From positions 1 to 21,459 of the forward strand of contig NW_003155878.1 in assembly GCF_000003605.2 (NCBI RefSeq): 21,459 bases of DNA, given 5' to 3'. Position numbers and translations under genes: made by a program. This DNA is from Saccoglossus kowalevskii (taxonomy: Eukaryota > Hemichordata > Enteropneusta > Harrimaniidae). The notes below the pieces were generated by a model, which was given only the letters and a program-made list of their open reading frames with translations, was not told where the DNA came from and ran no database searches. Below are positions 12,401 through 21,400 of this stretch, in pieces. Position 1 is the stretch's first letter. Each line of letters begins with the position of its first letter.

Positions 12401-15400
12401 CCACTATTGAAACTGTTGCCTCTACTGATTTGCCAACAGCACTTTTCTCAACAGGTTAATAAGTTTTTCCATGCAGATGTTTGGTTTTATTTTCTTTTGC
12501 AAAATAACATCAACAGTCTGTTCACCTACTCTTAGCACACTGACATTTACATTGACTTCATACATACAAGTGTTTCTCAATTGCAACAATTTCCAGCAAC
12601 ATATATTTTGTTCTCATTATTGTTTTCTCCTTCTAATTTACATGATCCCAACTCAATACATGTTAGTGATGAATCTATACGATCATGTTTCCCAGATTTT
12701 CTTTCAAACATGAAAAATAAGCCTTATCATTTTCTATGAATATGTCAGTTCGACATGACTTTTTAACAAGTGTGTTACATATATACATGTGAAGATTCCT
12801 AGCAATCCGCAACCAAAAAATCCATGACCTATTTCCTGTTTTTGGCTGAAGCAATTTGACTTTGCACTTCATGATACATTACGTTATGTTTATTCATCCA
12901 AATTGTAGAATATACATCTGAAATACCAACATCAGAAGTTGCATCAACCACTCTATCAACAGTTACCTCCCAAGAAACATTTGAAACAACTGAACAGTCT
13001 AGATCTTCTGAAGCAACTATTACCACAATAGAGACAGTCACACAGGAAACAGATTACCTTTCATCCACTTTGGATTCTGGTACTGGGATAACGCAAACAT
13101 CTGAATATGCAACATCCACTATTGAAACTGTTACCTCTACTGATTTACCAACAGCTCCTTTCTCAACAGGTAAATAAGTTTTTCCATGCAGATGTTTGGT
13201 TGTATTGTCTTTTGCAAAATAACATCAACAGTCTGTTTACCTACTCTTAGCACACTGACATTTACAATGACTTCATACATACAATACAAGTGTTCCTCAA
13301 TTGCAACAATTTCCATCAACATATTTTGTTCTCATTATTGTTTTCTCCTTCTAATTTACATGATCCCAACTCAATACATGTTAGTGATGAATCTATATGA
13401 TCATTTTTCTCTGATATTGTTTCAAACATGAAAAATAAGCCTCATCATTTTCTATGAATATGTCAGTTCGACATGACTTGTTATCAAGTCTGGTACATAT
13501 ATAAATGTTAAGATTCCTTGCATTCATCAACAAATAATTGCATGTGCTGTTTTTCAATTCTGGCAGAGGCAATTTGACTTTTCCCTTCATGATACATTAC
13601 ATTATGTTTATTCATCCAAATTGTAGAATATACATCCGAAATACCAACATCAGAAGTTGCATCAACCACTCTACCAACAGTTACCTCCCAAGAAACATTT
13701 GAAACAACCGAACAGTCTAGATCTTTTGAAGCAAGTATTACCGCAATAGAAACAGGCACACAGGAAACAGATTACCTTTCATCCACTTTGGATTCTGGTA
13801 CTGGGATAACACAAACATCTGAATATGCAACATCCACTATTGAAACTGTTACCTCTACTGATTTGCCAACAGCTCCTATCTCAACAGGTAAATACGTTTT
13901 TCCATGCAATTGTTTGGTTGTATTGTCTTTTGCAAAACAACATCAACAGTCTGTTTATCTACTCTTAGCACACTAACATTTACATTGACTTCATACATAC
14001 AATAAATACAAGTCTTCCTCAATTCCAACAATTTCCATCAACATATATATTGTTCTCATTATTGTTTTCTCCTTCTAATTTACATGATCCCAACTCAATA
14101 CATGTTAGTGATGAATCTATATGATCATGTTTCCCAGATTTTCTTTCAAACATGAAAAATAAGCCTTATCATTTTCTATGAATATGTCAGTTCGACATGA
14201 CTTTTTAACAAGTGTGTTACATATATACATGTGAAGATTCCTAGCAATCCGCAACCAAAAAAATCCATGACCTATTTCCTGTTTTTGGCTGAAGCAATTT
14301 GACTTTGCACTTCATGATACATTACATTATGTGTATTCATCCAAATTGTAGAATATACATCTGAAGTACCAACATCAGAAGTTGCATCAAGCACTCTACC
14401 AACAGTTACCTCCCAAGAAACATTTGAAACAACCGAACAGTCTAGATCTTCTGAAGCAAGTATTACCACAATAGAAACAATCACACAGGAAACAGATTAC
14501 CTTTCATCCACTTTGGATTCTGGTACTGGGATAACGCAAACATCTGAATATGCAGCATCCACTATTGAAACTGTTGCCTCTACTGATTTGCCAACAGCCC
14601 CTTTCTCAACAGGTAAACAAGTTTTTCCATGCAGATGTTTGGTTTTATTTTCTTTTGCAAAATAACATCAACAGTCTGTTTACCTACTCTTAGCACACTG
14701 ACATTTACATTGACTTCATACATACAATACAAGTGTTTCTCAATTGCAACAATTTCCATCAACATATATTTTGTTTTCATTATTGTTTTCTCCTTCTAAT
14801 TTACATGATCCCAACTCAATACATGTTAGTGATGAATCTATATGATCATTTTTCCCAGATCTTCTTTCAAACATGAAAAATAAGCCTTATCATTTTCTAT
14901 GAATATGTCAGCTCAACATGACTTTTTATCAAGTCTGGTACATATATAGATGTGAAGATTTCTTGCATTCATCAACAAATAATTCCATGAGTTGTTTCCT
15001 GATTCTGGCTGAAGCAATTTGATTTTGCCCTTCATGATACATTACATTATGTTTATTCATCCAAATTGTAGAACATACATCTGAAATACCAACATCAGAA
15101 GTTGCATCAACCACTCTACCAACAGTTACCTCCCAAGAAACATTTGAAACAACTGAACAGTCTAGATCTTCTGAAGCAAGTATTACCACAATAGAAACAG
15201 TCACACAGGAAACAGATTATCTTTCATCCACTTTGGATTCTGGTACTGGGATAACACAAACATCTGAATATGCAACATCCACTATTGAAACTGTTACCTC
15301 TACTGATTTGCCAACAGCTCCTATCTCAACAGGTGAATATGTTTTTTTCCATGCAGATGTTTGGTCGTATTGTCTTTTGCAAAACAACATCAACAGTCTG

Positions 15401-18400
15401 TTTATCTACTCTTAGTACACTGACATTTACATTGACTTCATACATACAATACAAGTGTTCCTCAATTGCAACAATTTCCAGCAACATATATTTTGTTCTC
15501 ATTATTGTTTTCTCCATCTAATTTACATGATTCCAACTCAATACATGTTAGTGATGAATTTATATGATCATTGTTCTAATATTGTTTCAAACATGAAAAA
15601 TAAGCCTTATCATTTTCTATGAATATGTCAGTTCGACATGACTTTTTATCAAGTCTGGTACATATATAGATGTGAAGATTCCTAGCAATCCGCAACCAAA
15701 AAATCCATGAGCTATTTCCTGTTTCTGGCTGAAGCAATTTGACTTTGCCCTTCATGATACATTACATTATGTGTATTCATCCAAATTGTAGAATATACAT
15801 CTGAAGTACCAACATCAGAAGTTGCATCAAGCACTCTACCAACAGTTACCTCCCAAGAAAACATTTGAAACAACCGAACAGTCTAGATCTCTGAAGCAAG
15901 TATTACCACAATAGAAACAGTCACACATGAAACAGATTACCTTTCATCCACTTTGGATTCTGGTACTGGGATAACGCAAACATCTAAATATGCAACATCC
16001 ACTATTGAAACTGTTACCTCTACTGATTTGCCAACAGCTCCTATCTCAACAGGTGAATAAGTTTTTCCATGCAGATGTTTGGTTTTATTTTCTTTTGCAA
16101 AATAACATCAACAGTCTGTTTACCTACTCTTAGCACACTGACATTTACATTGACCTCATACATACAATACAAGTGTTCCTCAATTGCAACAATTTCCATC
16201 AACATATAGTTTGTTCTCATTATTGTTTTCTCCTTCTAATTTACATGATCCCAACTCAATACATGTTAGTGATAAATCTATATGAACATTTTTCTCTGAT
16301 TTTGTTTCAAACATGAAAAATAAGCCTTATCATTTTCTATGAATATGTCAGTTCGACATGACTTTTTATCGAGTCTGGTACATATATAGATGTGAAGATT
16401 CCTTGCATTCATCAACAAATAATTGCATGAGCTGTTTCTCAATTCTGGCGGAGGCAATTTGACTTTGCCCTTCATGATACATTACATTATGTTTATTCAT
16501 CCAAATTGTAGAATATACATCCGAAATACCAACATCAGAAGTTGCATCAACCACTCTACCAACAGTTACCTCCCAAGAAACATTTGAAACAACCGAACAG
16601 TCTAGATCTTCTGAAGCAACTATTACCACTATAGAGACAGTCACACAGGAAACAGATTACCTTTCATCCACTTTGGATTCTGGTACTGGGCTAACACAAA
16701 CATCTGAATATGCAACATCCACTATTGAAACTGTTACCTCTACTGATTTGCCAACAGCTCCTTTCTCAACAGGTAAATAAGTTTTTCCATGCAGATGTTG
16801 GGTTTTATTTTCTTTTGCAAAATAACATCAACAGTCTGTTTACCTACTCTTAGCACACTGACATTAACATTGACTTCATACATACAATACAAGTGTTCCT
16901 CAATTGCAATTCCTCATTTTTGCCAGATTTTCTTTCAAACATGAGAAATAAGCCTTATCATTTTCTATGAATATGTCAGTTCGACATGACTTTTTATCAA
17001 GTGTGTTATATTTATACATGTGAAGATTCCTAGCAATCCGCAACCAAAAAATCCATGAGCTATTTCCTGATTCTGGCCGAAGCAATTTTACTTTGCCCTT
17101 CATGATACATTACATTATGTTTATTCATCCAAATTGTAGAATATACATCTGAAGTACCAACATCAGAAGTTGCATCAAGCACTCTACCAACAGTTACCAC
17201 CCAAGAAACATTTGAAACAACCGAACAGTCTAGATCTTCTGAAGCAAGTATTACCACAATAGAAACAGTCACACAGGAAACAGATTACCTTTCATCCACT
17301 TTGGATTCTGGTACTGGGATAACGCAAACATCTGAATATGCAGCATCCACTATTGAAACTGTTGCCTCTACTGATTTGCCAACAGCTCCTTTCTCAACAG
17401 GTAAATAAGTTTTTCCATGCAGATGTTTGGTTGTATTGTCTTTTGCAAAACAACATCAACAGTCTGTTATCTACTCTTAGTACACTGACATTTACATTGG
17501 CTTTATACATACAAGTGTTCCTCAATTGCAACAATTTCCATCAACATATATTTTGTTCTCATTATTGTTTTCTCCTTCTAATTTACATGATCCCAACTCA
17601 ATACATGTTAGTGATGAATCTATATGATCATGTTTCCCAGATTTTCTTTCAAACATGAAAAATAAGCCTTATCATTTTCTATGAATATGTCAGTTCGACA
17701 TGACTTTTTAACAAGTGTGTTACATATATACATGTGAAGATTCCTAGCAATCCACAACCAAAAAATCCATGAGCTATTTCCTGATTCTGGCTGAAGCAAT
17801 TTTACTTTGCCCTTCATGATACATTACATTATGTGTATTCATCCAAATTGTAGAATATACATCCGAAATACCAACATCAGAAGTTGCATCAACCACTCTA
17901 CCAACAGTTACCTCCCAAGAAACATTTGAAACAACTGAACAGTCTAGATCTTCTGAAGCAAGTATTACCACAATAGAAACAGGCACACAGGAAACAGATT
18001 ACCTTTCATCCACTTTGGATTCTGGTACTGGGCTAACACAAACATCTGAATATGCAACAACTACTATTGGAACTGTTGCTTCCACTGATTTGCCAACAGC
18101 TCCTTTCTCAACAGGTGAATACGTTTGTCCATGCAGATGTTGGGTTTTATTTTTTTTTGCAAAATAACATCAACAGTCTGTTTAGCTACTCTTATCACAC
18201 TAACATTTACATTGACTTCATACATACAATACAAGTCTTCCTCAATTCCAACAATTTCCATCAACATACATTTTGTTCTCATTATTGTTTTCTCCATCTA
18301 ATTTACATGATCCCAACTCAATACATGTTAGTGATGAATTTATATGATCATGTTTCCCAGATTTTCTTTCAAACATGAAAAATAAGCCCTATCATTTTCT

Positions 18401-21400
18401 ATGAATATGTCAGTTCGACATGACTTTTTAACAAGTGTGTTACATATATACATGTGAAGATTCCTAGCAATCCGCAACCAAAAAATCCATGACCTATTTC
18501 CTGTTTCTGGCTGAAGCAATTTGACTTTGCACTTCATGATACAATACATTATGTTTATTCATCCAAATTGTAGAATATACATCTGAAATACCAACATCAA
18601 AAGTTACATCAACCACTCTACCAACAGTTACCTCCCAAGAAACATTTGAAACAACTGAACAGTCTAGATCTTCTGAAGCAACTATTACCACAATAGAGAC
18701 AGTCACACAGGAAACAGATTACCTTTCATCCACTTTGGATTCTGGTACTGGGATAACGCAAACATCTGAATATGCAACATCCACTATTGAAACTGTTGCC
18801 TCTACTGATTTGCCAACAGCTCCTTTCTCAACAGGTAAATAAGTTTTTCCATGCAGATGTTTGGTTTTATTTTCTTTTGCAAAATAACATCAACAGTCTG
18901 TTTACCTACTCTTAGCACACTGACATTTACATTGACTTCATACATACAATACAAGTGTTCCACAATTGCAACAATTTCCATCAACATATTTTGTTCTCAT
19001 TATTGTTTTCTCCTTCTAATTTACATGATCCCAACTCAATACATGTTAGTGATGAATCTATATGATCATTTTTCTCTGATATTGTTTCAAACATGAAAAA
19101 TAAGCCTTATCATTGTCTATGAATATGTCAGTTCGACATGACTTGTTATCAAGTCTGGTACATATATAAATGTGAAGATTCCTTGCATTCATCAACAAAT
19201 AATTGCATGTGCTGTTTCTCAATTCTGGCAGAGGCAATTTGACTTTGCCCTTCATGATACTTTACATTATGTTTATTCATCCAAATTGTAGAATATACAT
19301 CTGAAATACCAACATCAGAAGTTGCATCAATCACTCTACCAACAGTTACCTCCCAAGAAACATTTGAAACAACCGAACAGTCTAGATCTTCTGAAGCAAG
19401 TATTACCACAATAGAAACAGTCACACAGGAAACAGATTACCTTTCATCCACTTTGGATTCTGGTACTGGGATAACACAAACATCTGAATATGCAACATCC
19501 ACTATTGAAACTGTTACCTCTACTGATTTGCCAACAGCTCCTTTCTCAACAGGTGAATACGTTTTTCCATGCAGATGTTGGGTTTTATTTTCTTTTGCAA
19601 AATAACATCAACAGTCTGTTTAGCTACTCTTATCACACTAACATTTACATTGACTTCATACATACAATACAAGTCTTCCTCAATTCCAACAATTTCCATC
19701 AACATACATTTTGTTCTCATTATTGTTTTCTCCATCTAATTTACATGATCCCAACTCAATACATGTTAGTGATGAATTTATATGATCATGTTTCCCAGAT
19801 TTTCTTTCAAACATGAAAAATAAGCCCTATCATTTTCTATGAATATGTCAGTTCGACATGACTTTTTAACAAGTGTGTTACATATATACATGTGAAGATT
19901 CCTAGCAATCCGCAACCAAAAAATCCATGACCTATTTCCTGTTTCTGGCTGAAGCAATTTGACTTTGCACTTCATGATACATTACATTATGTTTATTCAT
20001 CCAAATTGTAGAATATACATCTGAAATACCAACATCAGAAGTTGCATCAACCACTCTACCAACAGTTACCTCCCAAGAAACATTTGAAACAACTGAACAG
20101 TCTAGATCTTCTGAAGCAACTATTACCACAATAGAGACAGTCACACAGGAAACAGATTACCTTTCATCCACTTTGGATTCTGGTACTGGGATAACGCAAA
20201 CATCTGAATATGCAACATCCACTATTGAAACTGTTGCCTCTACTGATTTGCCAACAGCTCCTTTCTCAACAGGTAATAAGTTTTTCCATGCAGATGTTTG
20301 GTTTTATTTTCTTTTGCAAAATAACATCAACAGTCTGTTTACCTACTCTTAGCACACTGACATTTACATTGACTTCATACATACAATACAAGTGTTCCTC
20401 AATTGCAACAATTTCCATCAACATATTTTGTTCTCATTATTGTTTTCTCCTTCTAATTTACATGATCCCAACTCAATACATGTTAGTGATGAATCTATAT
20501 GATCATTTTTCTCTGATATTGTTTCAAACATGAAAAATAAGCCTTATCATTGTCTATGAATATGTCAGTTCGACATGACTTGTTATCAAGTCTGGTACAT
20601 ATATAAATGTGAAGATTCCTTGCATTCATCAACAAATAATTGCATGTGCTGTTTCTCAATTCTGGCAGAGGCAATTTGACTTTGCCCTTCATGATACATT
20701 ACATTATGTTTATTCATCCAAATTGTAGAATATACATCCGAAATACCAACATCAGAAGTTGCATCAACCACTCTACCAACAGTTACCTCCCAAGAAACAT
20801 TTGAAACAACCGAACAGTCTAGATCTTTTGAAGCAAGTATTACCACAATAGAAACAGACACACAGGAAACAGATTACCTTTCATCCACTTTGGATTCTGG
20901 TACTGGGATAACACAAGCATCTGAATATGCAACATCCACTATTGAAACTGTTACCTCTACTGATTTGCCAACAGCTCCTATCTCAACAGGTGAATAAGTT
21001 TTTCCATGCAGATGTTTGGTTGTATTGACTTTTGGAAAACAACATCAACAGTCTGTTTATCTACTCTTAGCACACTGACATTTACATTGACTTCATACAT
21101 ACAATACAAGTGTTCCTCAATTGCAACAATTTCCAGCAACATATATTTTGTTCTCATTATTGTTTTCTCCATCTAATTTACATGATCCCAACTCAATACA
21201 TGTTAGTGATGAATCTATATGATCATGTTTCCCAGATTTTGTTTCAAAAATGAAAAATAAGCCTTATCATTTTCTATGAATATGTCAGTTCGACATGCCT
21301 TTTTAGCAAGTGTGTTACATATATACATGTGAAGATTCCTAGCAATCCGCAACCAACAAATCCATGAGCTATTTCCTGTTTCTGGCTGAAGCAATTTGAC

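Larger units (their letters stand above)
18115..19552 (+). repeat. Two-unit higher-order repeat, copy 1
   Basis: Intron 26, exon 27, intron 27 and exon 28 correspond to intron 28, exon 29, intron 29 and exon 30 at an offset of 1438 bp (1437 after the deleted base at the exon 29 donor). The two introns of each pair are different types (A then B), so the repeating unit here is two exons long. Confidence 0.8.
19553..20989 (+). repeat. Two-unit higher-order repeat, copy 2
   Basis: This is the second copy of the two-unit block. Exon 30 is less like exon 28 (Phe34, Asp44, Ala64, Ile85) than the introns are like each other, so the match weakens in the last exon. Confidence 0.75.

Noticed and set aside
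515-20533. Forward open frames of about 80-110 codons running from the exon end through the intron (hydrophobic, Phe/Ile/Tyr-rich)
   Set aside because: Most lie in a different frame from the exon and cross the donor. Their ends move with intron indels, and hydrophobicity follows from T-rich intron DNA. No independent start context or domain is visible.
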